Part shown: piece by piece, positions 55,214-64,000 of the stretch
How positions within the stretch are numbered: the stretch's first letter is position 1
How the letters are laid out: the number at the start of each line of letters is the position of its first letter
Source of the DNA: Thermorudis peleae
Lineage (GTDB): Bacteria > Chloroflexota > Chloroflexia > Thermomicrobiales > Thermomicrobiaceae
Direction: 5' to 3'
Assembly (NCBI RefSeq): GCF_000744775.1
Contig: NZ_JQMP01000004.1
Location: 248,001 to 312,000, forward strand
Length of the DNA: 64,000 nucleotides
The notes under the pieces: generated by a model
The model's input: the letters and a program-made list of their open reading frames with translations, nothing else
What the model was told of the DNA's origin: nothing
Databases searched by the model: none
Program-made: the position numbers and the translations under genes

Positions 55214-56653
55214 TTAGACCCGCGACGAGCGAACGCCGATCACACTCTGCATGAGCCGTCGAGCGAGAGGTCGCCATCCACGCTCAAGCGAAGCGGGAGC
55301 AAGCGTTGGCAAATGGTCAGGAGAGCCGACTTCAAGTTCAGGAGTAACAAGCAGCGTGAGTCCTTCGACAGCAACAACCCGTACACGCTCGCCAACATTG
55401 ACTGGCCCATTGATCGAGCGCGCACGCCATAGCTCGCCCATGACGAAGACCATGCCTTCAGGATCAAGCTTCTCGCGTACAACGGCAATCTGATCAATCA
55501 AGGCTTCGCGTCCCGTCGTTGGCTGTCGTGTGTGCACATGGGCAACCAGCACAACGACGAGAACAAAGAGGCCCGAAATGAGGCCGACCACCGTTGCAAT
55601 GACCAGGCGTGAAACCTGAAACACTGGACTTGCTGGTGAGCTAAGCAGCAAGAACGAACCAAGCGCAAACGCAATGATACCGCCAACCGTCAGTGCCCCA
55701 TGGGTCGGGAAATACACGTCGGCGAGGAAGAGGAGGAAGGCGAACGCCATCAGCAAGACACCAGTCCAATTGGCATCGAGATTACCCAAGGCAAAGAGGC
55801 CAAGAAGGAGGAGAATGCCCCCGATAATGCCCGGAAGCACTCCACCCGGATTCGCAAGCTCAAAGAATAGGCCAAGCATGCCAAGACTGAGCAGGATATA
55901 GGCAATGTTTGGATCAGTCAGCAATTGGAAAAACCGCTCAGAGAGCGACATCGAGATGGGAATCACCTGAGCATCACGCGTATGGAGCACAACCTCGCCA
56001 GTCGCGACCTTGACGACTCGTCCATCGACCTGCGCAAGCAAATCAGGAAGGGTGGGCGCAATCAGATCAATCACGTGGAGTTGCAGTGCTTGATCGGCAG
56101 TGATATTGACCGCTTCGCGAACCGCTTGCTCAGCCCAATCAGCATTGCGACCGCGTAGGGTAGCAAGGTTCCGAATCTTTGCAACGGCATCATTGACAAC
56201 CTTCTGGCGCATCGTCTGATCAGGTGATGTGGCTTCGCCAGACGGGCCTAGGAACACCGGACTTGCCGAGCCAATATTGGTCGTTGGCGCCATCGCGGCA
56301 ATGTGGGCTGCATAGGTGATAAAGACCCCAGCAGACGCAGCCCGCGCTCCTGGCGGTGCAACGTAGACAATCACCGGGATCGGGCTTTGCAGAAAATCGG
56401 TCACAATGTCATCCATCGCGCTTGAGAGCCCGCCCGGCGTATTCATCTGGACGACAATCGCGTTCACCTGCTCGCGCTGCGCTTGTTGCAGTCCACGATG
56501 CAGGTAATTCGCCATCATGGGCGTGATGGCACCATCGATGTGGAGGAGCGCGACTCGAGACGGCGGGTCTTGGGCATACGCAGATGGCCCATAAGTTAAT
56601 AGGCAGAGAAGACTAAAGAAAAAGAGTCCCAGTCGGAGGTGCCATGTTCGCAT
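55214..56653 (-). CDS. NfeD-family membrane-bound serine protease
   Basis: A protein of 479 residues: a signal peptide (1-27), a ClpP-class protease domain (about 30-230) with nucleophile serine in [15 protein letters not shown] and candidate catalytic lysine in the following helix, a block of membrane helices (about 245-375), and a C-terminal NfeD OB-fold with [19 protein letters not shown]. The related archaeal protease cleaves stomatin near its C-terminus. It is the upstream partner of the slipin gene. Start ATG 56653 with GAGTGAGG upstream. Confidence 0.93.
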   Translation of the reverse strand: MRTWHLRLGLFFFSLLCLLTYGPSAYAQDPPSRVALLHIDGAITPMMANYLHRGLQQAQREQVNAIVVQMNTPGGLSSAMDDIVTDFLQSPIPVIVYVAPPGARAASAGVFITYAAHIAAMAPTTNIGSASPVFLGPSGEATSPDQTMRQKVVNDAVAKIRNLATLRGRNADWAEQAVREAVNITADQALQLHVIDLIAPTLPDLLAQVDGRVVKVATGEVVLHTRDAQVIPISMSLSERFFQLLTDPNIAYILLSLGMLGLFFELANPGGVLPGIIGGILLLLGLFALGNLDANWTGVLLMAFAFLLFLADVYFPTHGALTVGGIIAFALGSFLLLSSPASPVFQVSRLVIATVVGLISGLFVLVVVLVAHVHTRQPTTGREALIDQIAVVREKLDPEGMVFVMGELWRARSINGPVNVGERVRVVAVEGLTLLVTPELEVGSPDHLPTLAPASLERGWRPLARRLMQSVIGVRSSRV

Positions 56654-56677
56654 TCTGCCAGTTCCTCACTCAACACA

Positions 56678-56683
56678 AGTATA
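56678..56683 (-). promoter_or_regulatory. -10 box upstream of nfeD
   Basis: TATACT on the minus strand, about 25-30 bases before the nfeD start codon. The -35 is not recognisable, so the promoter may need an activator; see the direct repeat at 56771-56787. Confidence 0.4.
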
Positions 56684-56770
56684 CCGTAGGGCTATCTGGT
56701 GCATTTGGCCGTACACAATCTCCCACAAATAAAACGCCAGCAGCCATCATCCCGATCCCGTGAGGCGGAA

Positions 56771-56787
56771 AGTTAAAGGGAAGTTAA
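56771..56787 (-). promoter_or_regulatory. TTAACT-N5-TTAACT direct repeat (OmpR/PhoB-type box)
   Basis: On the minus strand the hexamer TTAACT is repeated with an 11-bp period (bases 56787-56782 and 56776-56771). This spacing is that of binding sites for OmpR/PhoB-class response regulators, and TTAACA-N5-TTAACA is the Bacillus PhoP box. It lies about 95 bases upstream of the nfeD -10 box and just beyond the end of sbcC. Confidence 0.45.
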
Positions 56788-56864
56788 GGGAGCGCAGGAA
56801 GCGGGAACGTGCAGCCGAAACGGCACACCGGCATCCGGCTTGAACGTGAGACAAGCGAACGAGC

Positions 56865-59423
56865 CTAGTTCACATAGATCTGCGATCCCTCAACGGTTTT
56901 GACGACTGTAATGCGCGTTGGGAACAGATCCTTGAGTTCCTCAAGATGCGTGATGACCAGGATCAGCGCAAACTCGTCTTCGACTGCTCGAAGTGCCTGA
57001 ACAATCCCTTCACGCCCTTTTGCGTCCTGTGAGCCAAAGCCTTCATCGATTACGAGGGTTTCGAGGCGTGTCCCAGCCCGATGAGCAAGCAACATGCTGA
57101 GCGCAACGCGGATCGCAAAATTCAAGCGGAAGGCTTCACCGCCACTGTACAGCTCATATGGGCGTTGGCCGAGTTCATCACTAATGATGATATCGAGCGT
57201 CTCCGTAAGCTGGTTGTCTGTGCGCTTCGGTCGCTGGGTCCGGAACGAGAGGCGCATGGTATTGCCGGGCATACGATCAAGAATGGCATTCGCGCGCTCT
57301 TCAAGTTCCGGAAGCATATCCTCGATAATCATTGCCTGAATCCCATCGCGACCAAACGCACGCACTAACACGTCGAGGGACTGCAGATCATCGCGCAATT
57401 GCTGCTGCGCGCGCTCCAAAACCTCGAGTTGTTCGGCACCCTGACGCGCATCAGCAAGTCGTTGCTCAATGCGACCCAATTCAGCGTGTGCCTCACGCAG
57501 GCTGAGATCAACAGCGTTGAGCTCTTCAGCGAGGGTGTTCATCTGCGCTCGCAACGGCGCCAACCCCGTGAGCTGCTGCTCAATCCCGCTGAGCTCATTC
57601 ACCAGCGCATCGATGTCCTGCTGCACGTGCTCGAGTTGCTCAGTGAGAGAACAGAGTTCACGTTCCTCCTGCTCAATCGTCGCAGCTTTCTGGAGTAGAT
57701 CATGGTAACGCGCTTCGGCATCGGCCAGATCACGCACTTTCGCTTGTGCAGCGAGATGAGTAGCTTCATCGTACGGGATAGCGGCGAGCGCCTCTTGAAT
57801 CTGTCGCAACTCATCGCGATAGGCTTGGCCCAGCGTCCCCGATTGCAACTGCTGCCGTAGTTCGTCCGCCCGTACGGCCAAGGCAGACTGCTGCTCACGC
57901 TGTTGCTGCATAAGCTGCACACGCTCTTGCAAGCGCAGGAGACGCTGCTGCAGCTGTTCGCGGGCCGAGAGGTCTTGCCGTACACGATTCCGCTCAGCTT
58001 CGAGGCGTTGCAGTTCTGCCTTGAGATTTGCGATTTCTGCCTGTTTCTGCCGATACTCTGCGTTCAACTCTTGCCCATGTTGGTTGAGCTCTTGCATCAG
58101 CCGTTCACGATCCGCCTGATCAAGCGGCCGGAGACAAACCGGACACGTTGCACCGATGGCATTCAGCTGGCGCAGTTGCTGTTTCAATTGCTGACCCTGT
58201 GCCTTGAGTTGCTCACACTGTGCTTGCAGTTCAGCAAGTTTGGCATGTGTTGTTTGGATGGTTGTTTCAATCGCATCCCGCTGACTATCAAGATCAGCAA
58301 GGGACTGGTATTGGGACGCAAGTTGAACGATCTCCTGCTCCAATGCAGGGAGATGCTGGAGATCCTGAGCAAAACGCGCAAGCTGCTGCTCCACGGCATG
58401 CAGTTCACGTTCGACGCACGCGACCTCTTGCGTAAGCAAGGTCCGAAGCTCTTGCTGGCGCACTAAGAGCCCTTGCCGCTGACGCAGTTGTTCATTCAGC
58501 TCTTGTAATTGATTGCGTGCCTCTTGCAGCGCCTGGTATTGCTGGGTAATTTCCTCGGCCCGCGCGAGGATCTCTTTCGCTATTGCGAGCCGCTGCGCGC
58601 GCTCTGCCCGTCGCGCCTGAAGCGTCGCTGCCTCTGTCTGAAGATTCTTCAAGCGCTCTCGCCGATCTGCAGCAAGCTCCGCTAAGTGCTCAAGTGCGCG
58701 GACAGCTTGTGCAAGAGACTCGTAGCGCTGCTGGAGATCGTCCCGCCGTGCCTCTTGTTGCTGAATGATGGCATGCTGCTGAGTAGCTGCAGCTTCAAGC
58801 TCCGGGAGCTGATCAACAAGTTGACGCAGTCGGGCTCCTTCCCGCTCCCCTTCTGCCAGCTGTGCCTCGATGGCCCGAGCTTGTTCTCGGGCATATTTCT
58901 GACACAGGTCATAAATTTGCAGGTTTAAGATGTCACCCAAGACCTGCTTACGCTCAGCCGGCGTCTTCCGCGTAAACGCATCAGCCCGGCCTTGAAGAAG
59001 GAAGGCTGAATTCACGAACGTTTCGTAATCAATGCCAAGCAAGCGGTTCAGCCGCTCTTGCGTCTGCCGCATGCCGCCTTCTGTCAGGACATGCCAGCGC
59101 TCGCCATCACGCGCGTGTAACTCAAGCACGCCTTTTGCGGCACTACCAGGGGCAGCTGCGGAACGACGCCGGATAACGCGAAATTCACGGCCATTGAGAC
59201 TGAATGTCAACTCAACACGTGTCTCGGTACCACCAAGGCTAATCAGATCCTGATCGTTTGCTCGCGCCTTGCCCCACAACGCCCAGGTTATGGCATCAAG
59301 CAATGCTGACTTGCCAGCCCCATTTTCGCCGCAGAGACATGCAACGTGCATGCCGCGAAAATCGAGCTCAACCGGTTGGCGATAGCAAAGGAATTGGCTT
59401 ATGCGCAGCAGCTGTGGAACCAT
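56865..59423 (-). CDS. sbcC: SbcC/Rad50-type SMC ATPase
   Basis: A protein of 852 residues. The N-terminal half-ATPase has Walker A GENGAGKSALLDAITWALWG; a long coiled coil is broken at about residue 425 by the zinc hook CPVC; the C-terminal half has the signature segment ELYSGGEAFRLNFAIRVALS and Walker B LETLVIDEGFG. It works with the Mre11/SbcD nuclease on DNA ends and hairpins, but no sbcD gene flanks it here. Start ATG 59423 (GTG 59435 is possible). The next gene divergently upstream is the primary sigma factor. Confidence 0.93.
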   Translation of the reverse strand: MVPQLLRISQFLCYRQPVELDFRGMHVACLCGENGAGKSALLDAITWALWGKARANDQDLISLGGTETRVELTFSLNGREFRVIRRRSAAAPGSAAKGVLELHARDGERWHVLTEGGMRQTQERLNRLLGIDYETFVNSAFLLQGRADAFTRKTPAERKQVLGDILNLQIYDLCQKYAREQARAIEAQLAEGEREGARLRQLVDQLPELEAAATQQHAIIQQQEARRDDLQQRYESLAQAVRALEHLAELAADRRERLKNLQTEAATLQARRAERAQRLAIAKEILARAEEITQQYQALQEARNQLQELNEQLRQRQGLLVRQQELRTLLTQEVACVERELHAVEQQLARFAQDLQHLPALEQEIVQLASQYQSLADLDSQRDAIETTIQTTHAKLAELQAQCEQLKAQGQQLKQQLRQLNAIGATCPVCLRPLDQADRERLMQELNQHGQELNAEYRQKQAEIANLKAELQRLEAERNRVRQDLSAREQLQQRLLRLQERVQLMQQQREQQSALAVRADELRQQLQSGTLGQAYRDELRQIQEALAAIPYDEATHLAAQAKVRDLADAEARYHDLLQKAATIEQEERELCSLTEQLEHVQQDIDALVNELSGIEQQLTGLAPLRAQMNTLAEELNAVDLSLREAHAELGRIEQRLADARQGAEQLEVLERAQQQLRDDLQSLDVLVRAFGRDGIQAMIIEDMLPELEERANAILDRMPGNTMRLSFRTQRPKRTDNQLTETLDIIISDELGQRPYELYSGGEAFRLNFAIRVALSMLLAHRAGTRLETLVIDEGFGSQDAKGREGIVQALRAVEDEFALILVITHLEELKDLFPTRITVVKTVEGSQIYVN

Positions 59424-59445
59424 GCACCACCCCACTGATTCTCGG

Positions 59446-59476
59446 CCTGCAGGCCTTCTGCAGGAATGTGAGTATA
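59446..59476 (-). promoter_or_regulatory. sbcC promoter with palindrome over the start site
   Basis: Minus strand -10 TATACT (59476-59471), weak -35. Directly downstream is the inverted repeat CCTGCAG-N5-CTGCAGG (59446-59464), covering roughly +1 to +19. The site may be an operator for sbcC, for example under DNA-damage control; the Chloroflexota LexA site is not known to me. Confidence 0.5.
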
Positions 59477-59528
59477 GCGGAGCGCTGAACGGACGTTGAT
59501 CGGCTACCAGAAGGACTTGCCTGGAACG

Positions 59529-59534
59529 TATACT
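59529..59534 (+). promoter_or_regulatory. -10 box upstream of the sigma factor gene
   Basis: TATACT on the plus strand, about 110 bases before the sigma factor's likely ATG. No good -35 is seen at 16-18 bases, although AGAAGG precedes it at about that distance. Confidence 0.4.
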
Positions 59535-59595
59535 GGGAGGAATGAAGGGAGCTAGACCGTAGCCAGGTCAACCTCTCCTCCGCGCGTCATAGTGC

Positions 59596-60678
59596 GTGAG
59601 GTTCAGGGAGAATGCGCGTTCAGGTACATGGGAGGGTCACGCAGCACCGATGAGTCCGAGGCGACGGAAAGAGCGAGAGTTCTCTTTGGAAGATGACAAC
59701 CCAGCAGTGCAGGGTGGCGCAGCCTTTGAAGCGGAGGCAACGGAGGAACCATCGGAGCTGCTGCCAGATGTTCTTGAGCCGGATGCGGTTGAACTCGAAC
59801 CGCTCAGTGAAGACGACCTCAGCAAACTCCTGGAAGCTGATCCTTCAGCGACAAGTGACCCGCTCCGGCTGTATTTGAAGGAAATTGCCCAGGCCCCGTT
59901 GCTGACGCCAGAGGAAGAGGTAGAACTCGCCAAGCGGATTAAAGAGGGCGATACCGAAGCACTGCAACGCTTTGTACGATCGAATTTACGACTGGTCGTG
60001 AGCATTGCCAAGCGCTATGTTGGACGTGGCCTCTCCCTCTTAGATCTGATTCAAGAGGGCAACATTGGGCTCATGCGGGCGGTTGAAAAATTCGACTGGC
60101 GCCGCGGCTACCGGTTTAGCACTTACGCCACCTGGTGGATCCGCCAAGCCATTACCCGAGCCATCGCCGATCAAGGGCGCACCATTCGTCTCCCCGTTCA
60201 CGTGACCGACAGCATCACGCGCTACCACCGGGTCATGACGCAACTTTCGCAGGAACTCGGTCGACCACCGCGACCCGAAGAAATTGCCGAGGCTATGAGC
60301 GTCCAACCGGAGAAAATCGCGCAGATTGTCCGCGCTGCACAGCGAACGATTTCGCTGGACCGGCCACTGACGGACGAGGACGATACCAGCCTGAGTGACC
60401 TCATTGCAGACGAATTTACCCAAAGTCCCGAAGAGTTAGCCGAAGAAAGCCTCATGCGGCGAGATATCGCCGAAGCCCTTGAGATGCTTTCCCCGCGGGA
60501 ACGGCTTGTGCTGCAACTCCGGTACGGCCTCACTGACGATCAGCCACGCACCCTTGCGGAAGTCGGCGAATTACTTGGCATTAGCCGTGAGCGTGTCCGA
60601 CAGATCGAAAATGAGGCTTTGCGGAAACTGCGGCATATTGCCAAGGAACGCCTTGCGGAGTATTATGCAGGGCTCTAA
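59596..60678 (+). CDS. sigA: Primary RNA polymerase sigma factor (RpoD/SigA)
   Basis: A protein of 342-360 residues. Region 1.2 begins [17 protein letters not shown]; region 2 reads [31 protein letters not shown] and [13 protein letters not shown]; region 4 has the helix-turn-helix ending [18 protein letters not shown]. The acidic N-terminal part is shorter than in Escherichia coli, as in many non-proteobacterial SigA proteins. The start is uncertain: GTG 59596 or ATG 59650, the latter 14 bases after GGGAGGG. It is divergent from sbcC. Confidence 0.95.
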   Translation: MRFRENARSGTWEGHAAPMSPRRRKEREFSLEDDNPAVQGGAAFEAEATEEPSELLPDVLEPDAVELEPLSEDDLSKLLEADPSATSDPLRLYLKEIAQAPLLTPEEEVELAKRIKEGDTEALQRFVRSNLRLVVSIAKRYVGRGLSLLDLIQEGNIGLMRAVEKFDWRRGYRFSTYATWWIRQAITRAIADQGRTIRLPVHVTDSITRYHRVMTQLSQELGRPPRPEEIAEAMSVQPEKIAQIVRAAQRTISLDRPLTDEDDTSLSDLIADEFTQSPEELAEESLMRRDIAEALEMLSPRERLVLQLRYGLTDDQPRTLAEVGELLGISRERVRQIENEALRKLRHIAKERLAEYYAGL

Positions 60679-60690
60679 TCCCGAGTGTAA

Positions 60691-60754
60691 TGCTATACTT
60701 TGTGTTGACGCTGTTCCTCGTGTCAGTAGCTGTCTTGGATACACGAGGGAACAG
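60691..60754 (+). promoter_or_regulatory. Extended -10 promoter and 5' hairpin upstream of the CNNM-like gene
   Basis: TGCTATACT (60691-60699) lies just after the sigma factor stop. About five bases past the expected start, CTGTTCCTCGTGT (60711-60723) pairs with ACACGAGGGAACAG (60741-60754) with a single bulged base and a 17-base loop. The hairpin could instead end the sigma factor mRNA, but no T-run follows. Confidence 0.5.
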
Positions 60755-60805
60755 TATTGCCAACACTGCATGACGAACTGAAGGGAATGGACGCAACCAA
60801 GGACG

Positions 60806-62194
60806 ATGGATATTCCACAACCTCTTGCATTGACACTTCTCCTTCTCCTCATTGCAATGAATGCGCTCTTTGTCACTGCTGAATTCGCGCTCGTCTCAGC
60901 TCGGCGCACGCGACTCGAACAGCTCGCTGAGCAGGGCAACCGTCTTGCCCGTACTGCGCTACGGTTCATGGATGACCCCAATCTGTTTATTTCTGCGGCG
61001 CAGGTTGGGATCACCATTGCCAGCCTTGGAATTGGTTGGCTGGGCGAACCAGCGCTTGCCAATCTCTTTAGCCAATGGCTCACGGCGGTGCCGAGCCGTT
61101 TTCAGGCAGTTGCGGCGCACACGCTTGCATTTGCCCTTGCGTTCATTCTGATCACGCTGTTGCATATCGTCTATGGCGAGCAAGTGCCCAAGATGATCGC
61201 GATTCAGCGCGCCGAGCAGCTCGCCATGGTCACCGCTGCCATCATGCGGGCAATCTCAATCGTCTTCCGCCCTGCGATCTTGCTGGTTTACTGGTTAACC
61301 GAACTCACGCTGCGGCCATTTGGGCTTCGCTACGAGCCAGAGCGACACCTTGTCTACTCCGTCGAAGAACTCGAAATGCTCGTTGAGTCAAGCGCCGAAA
61401 GTGGAGAAATCGACCCACATGAGCGCGAACTCATCCAGCGCGTGCTGGCCTTTAGCGAACTGACGGCATACCAAATTATGGTGCCGAGAACCGAGCTGAT
61501 CGCACTGCCAGCGACCATCTCGTTTCCTACTCTTATCGAGACAATCGCCCGCGAACGACGCTCGCGCTACCCTGTCTATGACGGGACGATTGACCAGATC
61601 ATTGGCGTGCTGCACGTGAAAGACCTCTTTCGCCTTTTGCAAGGGCAGTGCTTTCCAGAAGAGCTGAACCTTCGCGGTCTCGTGCGGCAAGCGCTGACAG
61701 TGCCAGAAAGCTTACCAGTGAGCGAGCTCCTGCGCTTAATGCAGGCGCAACACACCCAGGTAGCGATCGTCATTGATGAGTTTGGCGGAACGGCTGGACT
61801 TGCGACACTTGAAGACGTTGTCGAGCACATCATTGGCGAAACGCAAGACGAATTCGAGCGTCCAGAACGTGATATTGAGATCCTTCCCAATGGCGATGTC
61901 CTGGTGAACGGACTGCTGCTCATTGATGAGGTGAACGAGCGCTTCGGCTTGGCCATTGAAGATGAGAACTTCGATACGATTGGCGGCTACGTCTTTGGTC
62001 AGCTTGGGCGTAAGCCAGAAGTTGGTGATGAGATCCAAGTTGGTAACTATCGACTGCGCGTCGAGGCCCTCGATGGTCTCCGCATTTCCCGACTTCGACT
62101 GAGTCCAATCCAGCCTGGCGAGGAAGTACTGGAGGAAACAGCCAGCACGCCCGCATCTCCCACTGCAGGGGATGCCAAAGCGTCGCGCTCGTAG
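60806..62194 (+). CDS. CNNM/CorC (HlyC)-type transmembrane CBS protein
   Basis: A protein of 462 residues: a DUF21 membrane domain (about 1-190, beginning LLLLLIAMNALFVTAEFALVSARR), a CBS pair (about 215-335, with MVPRTELIALPA and RSRYPVYDGTIDQIIGVLHV) and a C-terminal CorC/HlyC domain (about 345-440). Relatives act in Mg2+ or Co2+ efflux and Mg2+ homeostasis; the old name haemolysin is not functional evidence. It stands alone and faces a PPDK regulator tail to tail. Confidence 0.93.
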   Translation: MDIPQPLALTLLLLLIAMNALFVTAEFALVSARRTRLEQLAEQGNRLARTALRFMDDPNLFISAAQVGITIASLGIGWLGEPALANLFSQWLTAVPSRFQAVAAHTLAFALAFILITLLHIVYGEQVPKMIAIQRAEQLAMVTAAIMRAISIVFRPAILLVYWLTELTLRPFGLRYEPERHLVYSVEELEMLVESSAESGEIDPHERELIQRVLAFSELTAYQIMVPRTELIALPATISFPTLIETIARERRSRYPVYDGTIDQIIGVLHVKDLFRLLQGQCFPEELNLRGLVRQALTVPESLPVSELLRLMQAQHTQVAIVIDEFGGTAGLATLEDVVEHIIGETQDEFERPERDIEILPNGDVLVNGLLLIDEVNERFGLAIEDENFDTIGGYVFGQLGRKPEVGDEIQVGNYRLRVEALDGLRISRLRLSPIQPGEEVLEETASTPASPTAGDAKASRS

Positions 62195-62210
62195 CAGCGC
62201 GCTTACGAGC
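62187..62210. terminator. Hairpin over the stop codons of the CNNM-like and PPDK-regulator genes
   Basis: GCTCGTA (62187-62193) pairs with TACGAGC (62204-62210), with a 10-base loop. The CNNM-like stop (62192-62194) and the regulator's stop (62203-62205) both fall at the loop boundary, as in the accA/Hsp20 pair. Confidence 0.45.
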
Positions 62211-63078
62211 CGATTAACTTGTCAACACTCGCAGGTGAAGACGTTCCACGTGGTCGAAACCACTGTCGTTCAATGACTGAGACGACCTCCTTGGCCGATT
62301 CCTCGATTGACTTACCCGTAATATTCACCAACGGCCAAGGGTAGCCCCGTCGGGCAATCCGCCGGAAATAAATCAGCTCTTCGGCGACTTTCTCGGGATC
62401 GGCATATTCACCTGGCAGTGTCCCGCCAAGCGCTTGGAGCCGATTCTGGCGAATCCGCACTAACTCATCCTTATCGATGATGAGCCCAACGATTTTCCGT
62501 TGATCGATCTGTTCAAGTTGCGGTGGAATCGGCACGTTGAGAACAATCGGCACGTTTGCGACCTTCCAGCCTGAAAGTGACAGGTAGACACTCAGTGGCG
62601 TTTTTGACGTGCGGGAGACACCGACCAGCACAATATCGGCTTCATCAAGCGTGTCGAGCCCTTGTCCGTCGTCATGGCGGACCGTGTACTGAATGGCATC
62701 AATCCGCTGGAAGTAATCAGCGTCAATGCCGCGGGCTGCGCCAGGACGCAAAATTGGGCGAACACCCACTTTCTGTGAAATCTGGCCCAATAAGGGACCA
62801 AGTAAGTCGACATGGTCAATCAACCGCTGGCGACATTCACGTAAAAGGAACTGTCGCAGCTCCACGAGAACGATCGTATGCACAATAATGGCGTTGCAAC
62901 GCGCCGCTTCTTCAACAATATCGAGGATCTGGTTCTTCGTACGCACACCAGGGTAGCGCTCGATGGTGAAATCGACACCCGGAAACTGCACTTGCGCCGC
63001 CTCGACAGCAGCCTGGGCCGTCGACCCTAAGCCATCAGAAACGATAATAATCGTGCAGTGAGGGCGGACGTTCTCCAT
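62203..63078 (-). CDS. PEP synthase / pyruvate phosphate dikinase regulatory protein (DUF299)
   Basis: A protein of 291 residues of the bifunctional kinase/pyrophosphorylase family. Conserved parts: IIIVSDGLGSTAQ at the start, the P-loop-like GVSRTSKTPLSVYLS near residue 150, and NTG-like VNITGKSIEESA near the end. It switches PEP synthase or PPDK on and off by ADP-dependent threonine phosphorylation and Pi-dependent removal. The target enzyme is not encoded in the window. ATG 63078 follows GGGAAGGATC; longer frames reach 63126. Confidence 0.93.
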   Translation of the reverse strand: MENVRPHCTIIIVSDGLGSTAQAAVEAAQVQFPGVDFTIERYPGVRTKNQILDIVEEAARCNAIIVHTIVLVELRQFLLRECRQRLIDHVDLLGPLLGQISQKVGVRPILRPGAARGIDADYFQRIDAIQYTVRHDDGQGLDTLDEADIVLVGVSRTSKTPLSVYLSLSGWKVANVPIVLNVPIPPQLEQIDQRKIVGLIIDKDELVRIRQNRLQALGGTLPGEYADPEKVAEELIYFRRIARRGYPWPLVNITGKSIEESAKEVVSVIERQWFRPRGTSSPASVDKLIGS

Positions 63079-63211
63079 GTTGATCAGATCCTTCCCAACG
63101 CAGCCTGGTTTCATTTGAGAGAGCATACGCCGCTTCTGTATGGCTCGCCAACGAGGCGTGTGCGTACGTGATAGAATCGCGCGCGAGGAAAGCTGGTAGA
63201 CGAACTCGACA

Positions 63212-64000
63212 ATGGTACGAGAGCAAGCAACGCAACCTGAGCAGACAATACAGCAGCCTTCGCGGTTACCACGAACAGTGCAGCTGCCCCAACCATCTTT
63301 CGCCTGGTCGTGGCAACTCCTCCACCCTACTCTTGAACAGGTTGCCTATACACTTCTTGCCCTCGCCGCAATCGTCACGCGCTTTTGGGATCTCGGCTCG
63401 CGCGCTCTTCACCACGATGAATCGCTCCACGCCTATTTCTCGTGGGTCTATGCAGAAGGCCGAGGGTATATTCACCACCCGCTGATGCATGGGCCGGCGC
63501 TTTTTCATCTGGTTGCTTTAGCGTTCCTCCTCTTTGGATCAAGTGATTTCGCCTCGCGGATTCCCGCTGCTTTGTTTGGCGTTGCGCTGGTCCTGATGCC
63601 CGCTTTGTTACGTGATGAACGACTCCTCGGGCGTTGGGGCGCGTTGATCGCTTCACTGCTTCTGCTTTGCTCGCCAAGCATCCTCTACTACAGTCGTTTT
63701 ATCCGCCATGACATTTTTGCTCTAGCCGGCACCGCATTACTCGCCATTGCGATATTGCGCTATCTTGAACATCCCGAACGCCGCTGGCTGATTACTGGTC
63801 TGGCAACAATCGGGTTCCTCCTCACCACACACGAGGTCACCTACATTCTCATCGCACTGTTCATCATCTTTCTGGGCATCGCCGTGGCCTTTCGCGTTGC
63901 ACCAGCACTGTTCTGGGTTGCTGGCGCTGGATTGGTCGCTGAAGGCGCACTCATAAGCATTCTCCACCGGCTCGGTGTTGGATCCTTGCCAGCAATCCCG
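63212..64000 (+). CDS. TIGR03663/Agl23-like polytopic membrane protein, N-terminal part
   Basis: 263 codons are present and the frame runs off the window end. A polar Gln/Pro-rich N-terminus (1-40) precedes a series of membrane helices. The segment LHHDESLHAYFSWVYAEGRG, followed by HHPLMHGPALFHLVALAFLLFG, is the signature of the TIGR03663 family, related to GT39/GT83-type membrane glycosyltransferases (DE motif in the first external loop) and called flippase activity-associated protein in archaea. No clear SD; ATG 63212 is the first in-frame start. A TAGAAT box at 63172-63177 may be its -10. Confidence 0.85.
   Translation, partial: MVREQATQPEQTIQQPSRLPRTVQLPQPSFAWSWQLLHPTLEQVAYTLLALAAIVTRFWDLGSRALHHDESLHAYFSWVYAEGRGYIHHPLMHGPALFHLVALAFLLFGSSDFASRIPAALFGVALVLMPALLRDERLLGRWGALIASLLLLCSPSILYYSRFIRHDIFALAGTALLAIAILRYLEHPERRWLITGLATIGFLLTTHEVTYILIALFIIFLGIAVAFRVAPALFWVAGAGLVAEGALISILHRLGVGSLPAIP

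Overview
The window looks like the chromosome of a thermophilic or moderately thermophilic member of the Chloroflexota, most like class Thermomicrobia (Thermomicrobium, Sphaerobacter, Thermorudis). This is inferred from gene content and style: a cox/xanthine-dehydrogenase-type molybdenum hydroxylase cluster, a full bacterial Ccm system, a T-box-controlled leuS, Pro/Thr-rich extracytoplasmic linkers, a TIGR03663-type membrane protein and a high but not extreme G+C content. No rRNA, CRISPR array, insertion sequence, prophage or integrase was seen. Nearly all the DNA is coding.

Layout. 1-11023 (+): a molybdenum hydroxylase island. It holds the tail of coxG, then coxS, coxL, coxM, the MoxR ATPase and VWA protein (coxD, coxE), a split pair of XdhC/CoxI proteins, a MocA-like cytidylyltransferase, a NUDIX hydrolase and a second, partnerless coxL paralogue. 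Both large subunits carry the AYRGAGR signature of 'form II' enzymes, so CO as the substrate is not assured. 11030-17876 (-): a compact cytochrome c maturation operon (ccmG, a CopD-like membrane protein, ccmE, ccmF, ccmH, a ccmI stub, ccmA, ccmB, ccmC, ccmD). 17969-28718 (-): murA, the complete F1Fo ATP synthase operon (atpZ-B-E-F-H-A-G-D-C), pyrG and an MBL-fold protein, with a near-consensus promoter at 28794-28822. From there the same strand is used without a break down to 11030.

28828-36379: recX, a YdcF-like protein, leuS behind a leucine T-box leader, tRNA-Ala(GGC), rimO, and a lipid pair (CDP-alcohol phosphotransferase plus HtrB/PatA-like acyltransferase). 36435-40308 (-): a PH/DUF1648 membrane protein, a parvulin with a long Pro/Thr insert, and rpsR, ssb and rpsF behind a structured leader. 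40442-46675 (-): thrB, thrC and a dipeptide/oligopeptide ABC transporter without ATPase genes, apparently one operon. 47029-49624 (-): a GalT-like nucleotidyltransferase and glgC. 49754-51486 (+): accD and accA. 51496-56653: Hsp20, a site-2 protease with CBS domains, pyrB, and an nfeD-slipin pair. 56865-64000: an SbcC/Rad50-type ATPase, the primary sigma factor, a CNNM/CorC-type protein, a PPDK/PEP-synthase regulator, and the start of a TIGR03663/Agl23-like membrane protein that runs off the window.

How it fits together: the left part describes an aerobic, respiring cell. A molybdenum hydroxylase feeds electrons to a respiratory chain, cytochromes c are matured by the Ccm system, and the proton gradient is used by an F-type ATP synthase with an H+-type c subunit. 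The rest is core biosynthesis and stress physiology. The less ordinary points are the paired form II large subunits with one S/M set, a CcmE whose haem-binding motif reads CPSKF instead of HxxxY or CxxxY, an MBL-fold protein that has lost two metal ligands, a peptide-uptake/threonine-synthesis operon without ATPases, and several hairpins at operon boundaries.
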